From the NCBI RefSeq assembly GCF_003007685.1, contig NZ_PXNN01000003.1, positions 124,001 through 188,000 of the forward strand: a stretch of DNA of 64,000 nt. Reading direction: 5' to 3'. Position 1 is the first letter of the stretch, and every line of letters begins with the position of its first letter. The notes beneath the pieces were generated by a model. That model saw nothing but the letters and a program-made list of their open reading frames with translations. It searched no databases and had not been told where the DNA came from. Source of the DNA: Marinobacter halophilus. GTDB taxonomy: Bacteria; Pseudomonadota; Gammaproteobacteria; Pseudomonadales; Oleiphilaceae. Both the position numbers and the translations under genes were made by a program. This document shows, piece by piece, positions 27,631 through 36,108 of the stretch.

Positions 27631-28731
27631 TCAGAATTTTCTGACCTCGGAATACTCGACATTCCAGGCTGCGATAGCCTGGTCTTCACTCTGGTTAATG
27701 CAGTTGGCAGGATTGTCCGAAGTAGACGAGTCGGCTTCATCCGGTGTGTCAGGAACTCGAGCAGGCTCGCCATCGGAAGCATACAGTCTGACCTGGTCCA
27801 TGGCGTAATTGATTTCCACCCGCAGGCAATCGGGAGAGGTCTTGGACTCGCCTTCGCCTTCGCCATATCGGCTGAGGTCGAGAATTTGCCGGTCTGGGCT
27901 CTTGATGTACAGAGTGTCTTTTTGCACGTCGCCGATAAACTCCTGGCGCAGCTCAATGCCACCAAAACTACGGCTGACGAAGTCCGCAGTGGCGTATTCT
28001 GGCCGATTGTAGCCGTCATCCACAAATTCGCCGGCGGCAAAACGGGCGCCGGCGAGCAGGCTGATCAGTTCAGGCTGTTCTTCTTGCCGATCGTCACTCA
28101 CGGTCCGGGCCACGTACTGGATCGTCCGATAGACCTTTTGAGTCAGATCACTGCCCTCTGGCCCTTCCGGCAGGTAGCGCCAATCCAGGGTCTGGTAATT
28201 CCATTCGGTGTCGTTTAGCGGTCGCTGGCTGATGGCCGCCGCCTGATCGGTAAAGCGGATACGGGCCCCGGCACTGCGGGTATTGTAGTTGCCGGCCTGG
28301 TTCGCCGAGATACGGTCGCGGATATAGCGCCGGCCTTCATCAAAGTTGTTGATCCGGCCGACGCTGATGACCTGATTGATCAGGTCCAGTGGATTGCGGA
28401 TCTTGGTGTAGCTATTGCCGTTGCCTTTCTCGGCGGATTGCGTGCCAATAAACCGGTCGATGTGCTGGCGGATTTCTTTCACGGTGGCCAGGTGCTTGGC
28501 CGTTTCGTTACTCTCGCTCGCAATCGGCTGGATGCCGGTATAAAAATCGCTGAACCGGGTGTAACTCAGGGCGGTTGGCGCCTGATCGGTGTTGCTCAGA
28601 TCAAAACTGGAGAAGGTCAGGTCAACATTGGTTGCCGGGTTGAACGCGGACGAGCCGGTGCTCTCCATACGGCATCCACTGAGTGATATCAGTGTCAGAG
28701 AAACGGCAACAAAAAGGCAGGAATGTCTCAT
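27631..28731 (-). CDS. lipoprotein of unknown function
   Basis: A 366-residue predicted lipoprotein: the N-terminus MRHSCLFVAVSLTLISLSGC ends in a lipobox with Cys20, and Arg21 fits outer-membrane sorting. The mature part has no motif I recognise; it is polar, with a helical region (about 75-140) and an acidic C-terminal third ending near two cysteines (CLRVEIN and NCINQ) that might form a disulfide. It is transcribed away from the hybrid kinase gene, with 100 bp between them. Confidence 0.65.
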   Translation of the reverse strand: MRHSCLFVAVSLTLISLSGCRMESTGSSAFNPATNVDLTFSSFDLSNTDQAPTALSYTRFSDFYTGIQPIASESNETAKHLATVKEIRQHIDRFIGTQSAEKGNGNSYTKIRNPLDLINQVISVGRINNFDEGRRYIRDRISANQAGNYNTRSAGARIRFTDQAAAISQRPLNDTEWNYQTLDWRYLPEGPEGSDLTQKVYRTIQYVARTVSDDRQEEQPELISLLAGARFAAGEFVDDGYNRPEYATADFVSRSFGGIELRQEFIGDVQKDTLYIKSPDRQILDLSRYGEGEGESKTSPDCLRVEINYAMDQVRLYASDGEPARVPDTPDEADSSTSDNPANCINQSEDQAIAAWNVEYSEVRKF

Positions 28732-28832
28732 TTAAGATGGCCCCGGGGTGCGAAAAAGCGGGTGAACGGCTAAAGTGACCTGTGCTGACAATAAACGATA
28801 AAGCACGTAGCTACCCGCGCGGAGATCACATT

Positions 28833-31800
28833 TTGCAGCAACGGTTTGCCGAAACTCTGGTCCGGGTGGCCACGGTCCTTCTGGTGTTGGTTATTGTTAC
28901 CCTGCCGTCCCTGGCGCTGGCCAAAAATGCCTGCGCTAATGGGGTGGTCGTGCTTGATAACAATACGACCAGTGTCCGTAATCTTGATGGCTGCCTCTGG
29001 TACCTGGAGGATACCAGTCAGCAGTTGTCGATTGGTGACGTGCTCGCGCTGCCGGAACAACCGTTTCGTCTCCATCAGAGTGGGGTGTTGAATTTCGGCT
29101 ATACCGGGTCCGCCTACTGGACCCGATTCGATCTCGACACCCAGGCCATCCGCACCGGCACCGACTGGATACTGGAACTGGCCCTGCCGCTGGTGGATGA
29201 GATCCGGCTCTATCTGGTGCGTAATGGTCGGCTGGTGGAACAGCGCCAGGCCGGCTATCTGGATAACTGGGACGACCGGGATCTGGCGGTGCCCAACCCG
29301 ACCTTTCGTTTGCAACTGACGCCACAGGCTACTACCACGGTGTTTCTGCGAATCACCAATACCAACGCCTTCCGGTTGCCGGTCACGCTGTGGCACCCCG
29401 ACAGTTACATTGAAAAAGTGTCTATTGACGAAGCTGTTCGCGGCATTCTCCTGGGCGCCATTCTTGCCATTCTGGCTTACAACCTGTTTGTGGCGGTGTC
29501 GGTTCGGGAACGCAGCAACATCTACTACGTGCTGTATCTTGTCTGTGCGGCTATTTTTATCTCCACCGAGCAGGTTCACGGTGTGCAGCTGCTGGAAAAC
29601 CGCCCGGCCATTCTGGATAAGGCCTATCTGCACTTCCAGATCATCCTGACCTGGTTCTTCGGGTTACTGATGGCACGGTCGTTACTGGAAACCCGTGAGC
29701 GCTCACCGGACCTGGATTACGTCATCCGGCTGTGTCTTTACTCGGTGGTTGCCACCTTTGCACTGTCATTCTTTGTGCCTTATTCGGTGGCGATGGAATG
29801 GATTGTGATTGGCTCCATCCTGCTGAGCATCATCCTGATCGTGGTCAGCTATCTGTCCTGGCGCTACTACAACCCGGCGGCACGGTCTTACTTTTTCGCC
29901 TGGACACTGGCGATGATCGGGTTTGGCATCTACGCGCTGACCGTAATGGGGTATTTGCCACTGAATACTTTCACCACCTATTCACCGCAGTTTGGCCTGA
30001 CCGCCCAGATTATTCTGTTTTCGTTTGCCCTGGCCGACCGCATCAAACAGGTACAGGGTGAAGCTCTGGCCTGGAACCAGCGCGCGCTGGCCAACCTTCA
30101 GCGTTATCAATCCCTGTTTGATAACGCCATTGAAGGGATTTTCCAGATGTCGCCGGATCGGCGGTTTGTGACAGCCAACCCGGCCATGGCCGAACTGCTG
30201 GGCTACAGCAGTAGTCGGGAATTGTTGCAAGACAGCCCGGATGTTCTGGACACCTGCATTGCCGATGCACGGCTGCGCCGCCTGGTGGTGCAACAGCTGG
30301 AAGCTCGGGGTGTGGTCAAGGGTATTGAGGCCCGCTACTTAACCCGTCGAGGTATCGAGCGTTGGGCGACCATTTCCTTGCACACTGTTTACGACGTTGG
30401 CGGAGTGCCCACCCATCTTGAGGGCACCTGTATCGACGCCACAGAAAGCCATCAGCGCCAGCGTATCGAGCGAGAGCGGGAACAGGAACGGCTGGAGAAA
30501 GAGCTGGCGAAAAGCTCGGCGCAGGCCAAAAGCCAGTTTCTGGCGAACATGAGCCATGAAATCCGGACCCCTCTGGCCGCCATTATTGGTTATGGCGAAA
30601 CCCTGCTGGACCCGGACCTGAGTGATCGGGATAAACACCGCAGCGCCGAGACCGTGGTCCGCAGCGGGCGCCATCTGCTGGAACTGGTGAACGATATACT
30701 GGACCACTCGAAAATCGATGCCAACAAGCTGGATGTCGAGGTCACGCCGGTCCGGTTGCCCGACCTGCTGGATGAGATTCGTGGCTTTTTTGAACCTCGT
30801 GCCCGCGAGAAGGGGCTGGATTTCAGTATTATCTGCGACTTTCCTTTGCCCGAACAGATCCTGACGGATCCGACCCGATTTCGCCAGATCATCATCAATC
30901 TTTGCGGAAACGCCCTGAAATTTACGGAAAAAGGCTCAATTTCACTGATACTGCGCTGTGATCGTGACTCTGAAACCCTGTATGCCCGAGTGGTGGATAC
31001 CGGCATCGGGATTAAGCCGGAGCAACTGGAGCGGCTGTTCGATCCCTTCGCCCAGGCCAGTGCTGCCATCTCCCGTCAGTATGGTGGCACGGGATTGGGC
31101 CTGAGCATTTCAAGGCGTTTGGCGGAGCTGCTCGGGGGTAGCATCCGGGTGGCGAGTACCTACGGTGAAGGCAGCGAGTTCGAGGTTTCGATCCGCACCG
31201 GAGGTCTCGACGAGGTCCGCTTTCTACGTGATGCCTCCGAACTGCACCAGCGCCGCCGGAGCATTCCGATGGTGATGGCGCCAACGCTCAGGGGGCGGAT
31301 TCTGTGCGCCGAAGACAACGATGTGAATCGCCGCCTGGTGTCGCTGATGGTTGGTCGTACCGGCGCTGAACTGGTGCACGTCAGCAATGGCGCCGAAGCG
31401 CTTGAATGTGCCAGTCGGGAGCGCTTCGATTTGATCCTGATGGATATCCAGATGCCAGTGATGAATGGCCGGGATGCCACCGCCGCTTTGCGGGAGGCCG
31501 GTGTTAACACCCCCATCATTGCCCTGACCGCCAACGTTATGACCGAAGACATTGCCGATTACCGGTTGGCGGGTTGCAATGAGCATTTGGCCAAGCCCAT
31601 CGACAAGCAACGTTTCTATGAGGTCCTGGCCCGTTATCTGACGGTGTGCCAGGAAGGCAACGGCGATCGTGGCCATCGTTATAGCGGTAAGGTTTTGATC
31701 GCGGGAGATAACGACGACAATCGGGCGCTGGTTGAGCGCATGCTGAGGCGGTATGGCGTGGAGCCGGTGCCGGCGGCCAGCGGTGATCAAGCGGTGCGCT

Positions 31801-32375
31801 GCGCTCTGGCGGATACCGTGCATCTGGTGCTGATGGATCGCCACATGCCGGAAATGGACGGTGTGGCGGCCACCCGGTTGCTGCGTCAGGCTGGCTTTCG
31901 TCGGCCGATCATTGCCGTTACCGCCGGTGATCAGTCCGAAAACGATGCCATGCTTGCGGCAGGTTGTGACGGTGTGCTTAACAAACCGATTGACCAAGAC
32001 CACTTGCAGGCGATGTTGGCGCGTTATCTGACTGTGGGTGTCGAGATTGGCGACTCCGATGAGGGCATTGCTCATCTGACCCCCCGTTTTCTTGAGGGTC
32101 TGGGGCACCGGCGCGAACGAATGCATCAGGCAACCAAGAACCGGGACCTTACGGTGTTGAGGTCAGAAAGCCATCAGATCAAAGGCACGGCTGGTGCTAT
32201 GGGCTACCCGCAGATGACACGCCAGGCGGGCGCCCTCGAAGCGAGGCTGAAAGAGAGCCCGCCAGACTGGCCAGCCATCGACCATGAATGGCACACGCTT
32301 GAAGCAATGATCGATCGTGCCCTGCATGGGGCGCCTGGTGAACGGGAAACGACACAGGAACAGACCAATGAGTGA
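28833..32375 (+). CDS. 7TM hybrid sensor histidine kinase with two REC domains and HPt
   Basis: Inner-membrane phosphorelay protein of 1180 residues. Order: signal/anchor, 7TMR-DISMED2-like periplasmic domain (about 30-150), seven-helix 7TMR-DISM block (about 165-390), PAS (about 420-535), HisKA with His575 (MSHEIRTP), HATPase (N-box GNALKF, DTGIGI, GGTGLGLS), REC1 (Asp871, LILMDIQMP), REC2 (Asp1002) and HPt (His1114, ESHQIKG). In REC2 the acidic pair reads GD instead of DD (VLIAGDNDDN), so its metal pocket may be impaired. TTG 28833 behind GGAG is preferred over GTG 28782. It overlaps the next gene by 8 nt. Confidence 0.9.
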   Translation: MQQRFAETLVRVATVLLVLVIVTLPSLALAKNACANGVVVLDNNTTSVRNLDGCLWYLEDTSQQLSIGDVLALPEQPFRLHQSGVLNFGYTGSAYWTRFDLDTQAIRTGTDWILELALPLVDEIRLYLVRNGRLVEQRQAGYLDNWDDRDLAVPNPTFRLQLTPQATTTVFLRITNTNAFRLPVTLWHPDSYIEKVSIDEAVRGILLGAILAILAYNLFVAVSVRERSNIYYVLYLVCAAIFISTEQVHGVQLLENRPAILDKAYLHFQIILTWFFGLLMARSLLETRERSPDLDYVIRLCLYSVVATFALSFFVPYSVAMEWIVIGSILLSIILIVVSYLSWRYYNPAARSYFFAWTLAMIGFGIYALTVMGYLPLNTFTTYSPQFGLTAQIILFSFALADRIKQVQGEALAWNQRALANLQRYQSLFDNAIEGIFQMSPDRRFVTANPAMAELLGYSSSRELLQDSPDVLDTCIADARLRRLVVQQLEARGVVKGIEARYLTRRGIERWATISLHTVYDVGGVPTHLEGTCIDATESHQRQRIEREREQERLEKELAKSSAQAKSQFLANMSHEIRTPLAAIIGYGETLLDPDLSDRDKHRSAETVVRSGRHLLELVNDILDHSKIDANKLDVEVTPVRLPDLLDEIRGFFEPRAREKGLDFSIICDFPLPEQILTDPTRFRQIIINLCGNALKFTEKGSISLILRCDRDSETLYARVVDTGIGIKPEQLERLFDPFAQASAAISRQYGGTGLGLSISRRLAELLGGSIRVASTYGEGSEFEVSIRTGGLDEVRFLRDASELHQRRRSIPMVMAPTLRGRILCAEDNDVNRRLVSLMVGRTGAELVHVSNGAEALECASRERFDLILMDIQMPVMNGRDATAALREAGVNTPIIALTANVMTEDIADYRLAGCNEHLAKPIDKQRFYEVLARYLTVCQEGNGDRGHRYSGKVLIAGDNDDNRALVERMLRRYGVEPVPAASGDQAVRCALADTVHLVLMDRHMPEMDGVAATRLLRQAGFRRPIIAVTAGDQSENDAMLAAGCDGVLNKPIDQDHLQAMLARYLTVGVEIGDSDEGIAHLTPRFLEGLGHRRERMHQATKNRDLTVLRSESHQIKGTAGAMGYPQMTRQAGALEARLKESPPDWPAIDHEWHTLEAMIDRALHGAPGERETTQEQTNE

Positions 32376-32922
32376 CAACCGACAGCAGCAGGAACACTAT
32401 TCTCTCAGCATGATGTATGGTACTTACGCCGATATACTGTTTGTGCTTTTTCCGTTTCTGGTGATCGCCATGCAGCGGTTGTGGGATGGTAACCTCTACC
32501 AGATTCTGATGCGCCCGGATCTCAGCATTGCCGCGGCGATTCTGGCCGGACTGGCCATCGGTAAGTTTGTGCTCGGCTTGGTGACCAATCGTGATCTGGG
32601 GCGTTACAAAGAGCGAATTGTGTTCTTTATCGCGCTGACGTTGTTTGTGGTGCTGGGCCCCGCCATCATATTGATTCTGAGCATGACCGGCGATGCCGAG
32701 ATTCCGGGATTCGTGGCCTTTGTTCAGCCAATGCTGCTGATTGTTGCTATTTCGCTCTACACCACAGCGGTCAGTATCGCCAATATCCTGGTGCAGACGG
32801 GCAACACCCGGCCTGGAGCGGGTGAATCGTATAAAAGCCCTGTAGCACAGGGCGCCGACAGCGTTCAGCCCAGGGCAGCGCCTCTGGATTTGCCACGTAG
32901 AAAAGGCCATGACGCCTACTGA
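32368..32922 (+). CDS. four-helix membrane protein coupled to the hybrid kinase
   Basis: A 184-residue protein with four hydrophobic segments (ILFVLFPFLVIAMQ, LSIAAAILAGLAIGKFVLGL, IVFFIALTLFVVLGPAIILI and VQPMLLIVAISLYTTAVSI) and a polar C-terminal tail. The ATG at 32368 overlaps the kinase stop by 8 nt, which implies coupled translation. No family recognised. Context suggests an accessory or sensory membrane partner of the kinase and the CheY-like protein that follows 28 nt later. Confidence 0.7.
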   Translation: MSDNRQQQEHYSLSMMYGTYADILFVLFPFLVIAMQRLWDGNLYQILMRPDLSIAAAILAGLAIGKFVLGLVTNRDLGRYKERIVFFIALTLFVVLGPAIILILSMTGDAEIPGFVAFVQPMLLIVAISLYTTAVSIANILVQTGNTRPGAGESYKSPVAQGADSVQPRAAPLDLPRRKGHDAY

Positions 32923-32950
32923 GCGGACCGAATGAGACGGGAGGACAGCG

Positions 32951-33364
32951 ATGACGGATCTGAGAGTACTGGTTGTGGAAGATGAACCGGTGATGCGAGC
33001 GCGCCTGGTAGAGATGCTCTACAACGCCGGGGCAACTCGGGTGTCAGAATGTGGCGATGCGGCGTCTGCGCGGGCGGCGTTTGAGGCCAGTGAATACCAG
33101 ATAATCCTGCTGGACCTTGGTTTGCCGGATGGCGATGGCCATGAGTTGATGACCCGTTTCAAGCAGGTTCGGGAGCATCAGCACATTGTGCTGGTGACTG
33201 CGGACGATTCTATCGACAGCATTCAGCGCGCCATCAGTGCTGGTGCCAACGGCTATGTGGTCAAGCCCTACTCCCAGGAAAAAATTCACGATGTAGTGAA
33301 TAACTATGCCATGGTGCACGGTGGTGACATGGCGATGATACAAACGCTGAACCGGCGCCACTGA
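32951..33364 (+). CDS. single-domain CheY-like response regulator
   Basis: Stand-alone receiver of 137 residues with no output domain. The acidic pocket (VVEDEP), phospho-acceptor in ILLDLGLPDGDG, the switch Thr in LVTADD and the lysine in VVKPYS are all present. It is the third gene of the hybrid-kinase group, so it is the likely terminal phosphate acceptor from the kinase HPt domain, acting by protein contact. It is convergent with the small-gene cluster that follows. Confidence 0.88.
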   Translation: MTDLRVLVVEDEPVMRARLVEMLYNAGATRVSECGDAASARAAFEASEYQIILLDLGLPDGDGHELMTRFKQVREHQHIVLVTADDSIDSIQRAISAGANGYVVKPYSQEKIHDVVNNYAMVHGGDMAMIQTLNRRH

Positions 33365-33389
33365 CCGGTCCGACGTTTGCGAGTGCGAA

Positions 33390-33662
33390 TCATGCGACCT
33401 GGCGAGCAATCCAGGAATTGTGGCGGGTGGCCAGCGCCCGCACATAGCGTGCCTCGGATTCGTTCAGGTTGCTCAATACGCCCTTGAAGATCCAGCCCCG
33501 CTCGTACAGCCCCAGAACCCGCGGTTCATCATCCAAGTTGACGCGCTGATTTAATTTCTTGCAAATAGCATCCAGCAGCGGCAATTTTTCCGGACGCTTG
33601 ACCGGAGCCAGCCGGTTGTTGGCGGGTTGATTAGCGGCACGTGGTGTCGGATGTTTTCTCAT
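33390..33662 (-). CDS. small basic protein of unknown function
   Basis: A 90-residue protein with a basic, disordered-looking N-terminus (MRKHPTPRAANQPANNRLAP) and a folded C-terminal part containing DEPRVLGLYERGWIFKG and SEARYVRALATRHN. The start at 33662 has a GGAG site 6-7 nt upstream; the longer frame to 33758 runs through a terminator hairpin and is rejected. That hairpin (33691-33726) lies directly upstream, so expression may depend on read-through or on a promoter inside the short gap. Family not recognised. Confidence 0.65.
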   Translation of the reverse strand: MRKHPTPRAANQPANNRLAPVKRPEKLPLLDAICKKLNQRVNLDDEPRVLGLYERGWIFKGVLSNLNESEARYVRALATRHNSWIARQVA

Positions 33663-33690
33663 GGTCTTCTCCTTGTCGTTTCGCTGCTGC

Positions 33691-33726
33691 AAAAACAAAA
33701 AACCCCGGTGCCTGAGGCAACCGGGG
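33691..33726 (-). terminator. intrinsic terminator inside the small-gene cluster
   Basis: On the minus strand CCCCGGT and ACCGGGG (33703-33709 with 33720-33726), extended by an inner GCC/GGC pair past a single bulge, are followed by TTTTTTGTTTTT. It ends transcripts from the micro-genes or attenuates the 90-residue gene 28 nt downstream. Confidence 0.8.
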
Positions 33727-33783
33727 TCTGGCAGAGAAGCTGCCCCGGTCGCCGTCATGGCTCCCGGGACTGACCGAAAGCCG

Positions 33784-33873
33784 CTAGATGTCTTTCACCA
33801 TGGCGCGCACGGATGGGCCTTTCTGGCAACCGGCGGCTGAGTAAACGGTGTGCTTGGGCATCATTCTGGTCAT
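33784..33873 (-). CDS. possible 29-residue protein
   Basis: A short open frame, MTRMMPKHTVYSAAG followed by CQKGPSVRAMVKDI, between the 48-residue gene and the terminator on the same strand. Only a weak AGAG-type ribosome site precedes it. Support is positional: same strand, no overlap, placed between two structured elements. It may not be translated. Confidence 0.3.
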   Translation of the reverse strand: MTRMMPKHTVYSAAGCQKGPSVRAMVKDI

Positions 33874-33881
33874 GTCGGCTC

Positions 33882-33898
33882 TTTGAATTCAGTTCAAA
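33882..33898. promoter_or_regulatory. palindrome TTTGAA-N5-TTCAAA
   Basis: Perfect six-base arms around five bases, in the 27-bp gap between the 48- and 29-residue reading frames. It may be an operator or a short hairpin. Confidence 0.3.
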
Positions 33899-33900
33899 CA

Positions 33901-34047
33901 TCAGTGTATAGGCAATTGGCCGGTTTGCAATAGCCTGCGCGCTTCGGCAAACCCGTACAGACGCTTTGGACGGCTGTCGGCATACTTTCGTCTGTCACGT
34001 GTTTTTACGTTGTGCAATCCACGGTACTTGTAAATCAGGTAGCGCAT
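33901..34047 (-). CDS. 48-residue basic micro-protein
   Basis: Open frame of 48 codons plus stop, read as MRYLIYKYRGLHNVK, TRDRRKYADSRPKRLYG, FAEARRLLQTGQLPIH. A strong AAAGGAGAGA ribosome site ends 6 nt before the ATG, better than many large genes here. The product is very basic (over a quarter Arg/Lys) and tyrosine-rich, as expected for a nucleic-acid- or ribosome-associated peptide, but no family is recognised. It follows the exonuclease gene on the same strand with a stem-loop between them. Confidence 0.65.
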   Translation of the reverse strand: MRYLIYKYRGLHNVKTRDRRKYADSRPKRLYGFAEARRLLQTGQLPIH

Positions 34048-34063
34048 GGATCTCTCCTTTCGA

Positions 34064-34088
34064 CGCAGCCAATAGGCTGCGTTTTTTT
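34064..34088 (+). terminator. terminator-like hairpin next to the 48-residue gene
   Basis: CGCAGCC-AATA-GGCTGCG followed by seven T on the plus strand. The nearest plus-strand gene ends 700 bp upstream, so on the minus strand it may instead be a 5' leader hairpin just ahead of the ribosome site of the 48-residue gene. Confidence 0.6.
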
Positions 34089-34104
34089 GTTGGGGATCTC
34101 AACG

Positions 34105-34617
34105 TTATGGCAGGGCGGCTTCGCCGTGGAGAATCACTCTTTCCCAGGTCTTGTGCAGAATCAGGGCGTCGTTGGCGGCTCGGTGAACGGGCAGGCCAAG
34201 ATCGGCGATCACCTGTTGCCGGGTGCCGGACCACAGCCGCACCTGTGCCGGATTCAGCAGCATGGATACCGATTCAAGTTGGAACCCCGGGGTTTCACCG
34301 GCGGCCCGGAACAGACGGTGCAGCCAGAAGCTGTCGAAGGTCCAGGCGTCACAAAACACCTGGTCAAGTCGCAGGTCATTCAGTTGTTTTGCCACCTCGC
34401 TCACCGACATGCCCTCCTGCTCAAGCCGGGCGCGGGATATGCCATGGATGGTTTCGGCGCTTTCGGACCAGTCTCGCCAAAGTACATGAGGGCAAATCAA
34501 CCAGCTGTGCAGGGCACCATCGGGCATGCAAACCCCGACTTCGATCGGGTAACTTGCGATCAAATCGAGACTGGATGCTTCAAAATCGATGAATGCCGGG
34601 CTGCTATCGCGTGTCAT
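34105..34617 (-). CDS. DEDD-type 3'-5' exonuclease
   Basis: A 170-residue protein of the RNase H-like exonuclease superfamily. FIDFEASSL near the N-terminus supplies the first Asp-Glu pair (motif I), CDAWTFDSFWL fits motif II and HRAANDALIL near the end carries the His and Asp of motif III (DEDDh). The start at 34617 (MTRDSSPAFIDFEA) places motif I at the usual distance; the frame continuing to 34857 overlaps queC and lacks the fold. Ribosome site weak. Substrate (RNA or DNA) unknown. Confidence 0.78.
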   Translation of the reverse strand: MTRDSSPAFIDFEASSLDLIASYPIEVGVCMPDGALHSWLICPHVLWRDWSESAETIHGISRARLEQEGMSVSEVAKQLNDLRLDQVFCDAWTFDSFWLHRLFRAAGETPGFQLESVSMLLNPAQVRLWSGTRQQVIADLGLPVHRAANDALILHKTWERVILHGEAALP

Positions 34618-34767
34618 TGAATCAACATTTGGGTCTTTGTCGTTTTCCCTCGAGTTTACCCCCGATCTTGCCGAGACGCGAACCCAAGAGGTTGTTGCGC
34701 TGTTACAATGTAGCCATGGTTTGTAAAAACCTGATGACACATCCTCTTCTATCCTGGTGATCGCCCC

Positions 34768-35451
34768 ATGACTGACACTGTTGTCGTGATTTACTCCGGA
34801 GGCATGGATTCTTTTACCTTGCTTAACCTGGCTCGGGCGCAAGGCCGCAATGTCCACGCACTGTCATTCAACTACGGGCAACGTCATGTCCGTGAGCTTG
34901 AAGCAGCCAGAAGCGTTTGCCAGGCCGAGCGCATTCCCCACAAGGTGATCGATATCCGGGCGATGAACGAGGTCATGGCTGGCTCATCGCTGACCTCGGA
35001 TATCAACATTCCCGAGGGGCATTACCAGGAAGACAGCATGAAATCGACCGTGGTGCCCAACCGCAACATGATTCTGTTGTCCCTGGCCACAGGTTATGCG
35101 GTGACCGTCGGCGCGCAATCGGTCTGGTACGGCGCCCACGGCGGTGATCATGCGATCTATCCGGATTGCCGCCCGGAATTTGTTGAGAAGATGGATGCTG
35201 TGTGCCGGATCGCCAACTACGAACCGGTCGGAATCGAAGCGCCGTTCATGGATCTCGACAAAGGCGAGATTCTTGCTGAGGGTCTTAAGCTTGGCCTTGA
35301 TTACAGCCAGACCTGGACTTGCTACAACGGTCGCGAGCAGGCCTGCGGCGTTTGTGGTTCCTGCGTTGAGCGGCTCGAAGCGTTTGCGGTTCATGGTCTT
35401 GAGGATCCGCTATCTTATGAGGCACCTGAACGTAATGAGGATGACGCCTGA
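34768..35451 (+). CDS. queC: 7-cyano-7-deazaguanine synthase QueC
   Basis: Converts 7-carboxy-7-deazaguanine to preQ0 with ATP and ammonia, a step in queuosine synthesis. P-loop SGGMDS (10-15), [11 protein letters not shown], and the C-terminal zinc cluster [19 protein letters not shown] with four cysteines are all present; the 227-residue length is normal. Stop and queE start overlap (TGATG), so the two consecutive enzymes of the pathway are translated together. I see no preQ1 riboswitch upstream. Confidence 0.96.
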   Translation: MTDTVVVIYSGGMDSFTLLNLARAQGRNVHALSFNYGQRHVRELEAARSVCQAERIPHKVIDIRAMNEVMAGSSLTSDINIPEGHYQEDSMKSTVVPNRNMILLSLATGYAVTVGAQSVWYGAHGGDHAIYPDCRPEFVEKMDAVCRIANYEPVGIEAPFMDLDKGEILAEGLKLGLDYSQTWTCYNGREQACGVCGSCVERLEAFAVHGLEDPLSYEAPERNEDDA

Positions 35452-36107
35452 TGTATCGAGTAAAAGAGGCGTTTTACACTCTTCAGGGAGAGGGGGCTCA
35501 GGCCGGTCGTGCTGCGGTGTTCTGCCGGTTCAGCAAATGCAATCTGTGGACCGGGCGGGAAAAAGACCGTGCCGGTGCAGTCTGTGACTTTTGCGACACC
35601 GACTTTGTCGGCACCGATGGCCAGAATGGCGGGCGTTTTGAGACTCCTGAGGCATTGGCGACGCATATCCACAACCTGTGGCCGGCTGCCCCGGGCACGC
35701 CCTATGTTGTCTGCACCGGTGGTGAGCCCTTGTTGCAACTGGATAAGTTGTTGATTGATGCTTTCCATGGGGCCGGTTTTGAAATCGGTGTGGAAACCAA
35801 CGGTACCTTGGCCGCCCCGGACGGTATCGACTGGCTGTGCGTGAGTCCGAAAGCCGATGCCGAGGTGGTAATCACCGAGTGTGATGAACTGAAACTGGTG
35901 TATCCGCAGCCCCTGGCCCCGCCTGAGCAATTTCTGGGCATTCGTGCCCGGCATTATTTTTTGTCACCGATGGCGTCACCGTCGGTGCCGGAACAGGGAG
36001 ATGATCCGGTTAAACGGAGCAACACCCGTAAAGCTACCGATTATTGTCTGGCGCATCCGCAATGGCGACTGACTCTGCAGATGCACAAGATCCTCGGCAT
36101 CGATTGA
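35451..36107 (+). CDS. queE: 7-carboxy-7-deazaguanine synthase QueE
   Basis: Radical-SAM enzyme that makes 7-carboxy-7-deazaguanine, substrate of QueC. The cluster motif is the expanded CX14CX2C variant (CNLWTG...VCDFCDTDF), typical of proteobacterial QueE, instead of CX3CX2C. FYTLQGEGAQAGRAAVFCRF and the GGEPLLQ loop are conserved; 218 residues. One-base overlap with queC. The next gene is convergent, 1 bp away. Confidence 0.95.
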   Translation: MYRVKEAFYTLQGEGAQAGRAAVFCRFSKCNLWTGREKDRAGAVCDFCDTDFVGTDGQNGGRFETPEALATHIHNLWPAAPGTPYVVCTGGEPLLQLDKLLIDAFHGAGFEIGVETNGTLAAPDGIDWLCVSPKADAEVVITECDELKLVYPQPLAPPEQFLGIRARHYFLSPMASPSVPEQGDDPVKRSNTRKATDYCLAHPQWRLTLQMHKILGID

Positions 36108-36108
36108 A

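Noticed and set aside
34618..34767. preQ1 riboswitch before queC
   Set aside because: The short region lacks the expected hairpin and A-rich tail arrangement; nothing beyond a weak ribosome site is visible.
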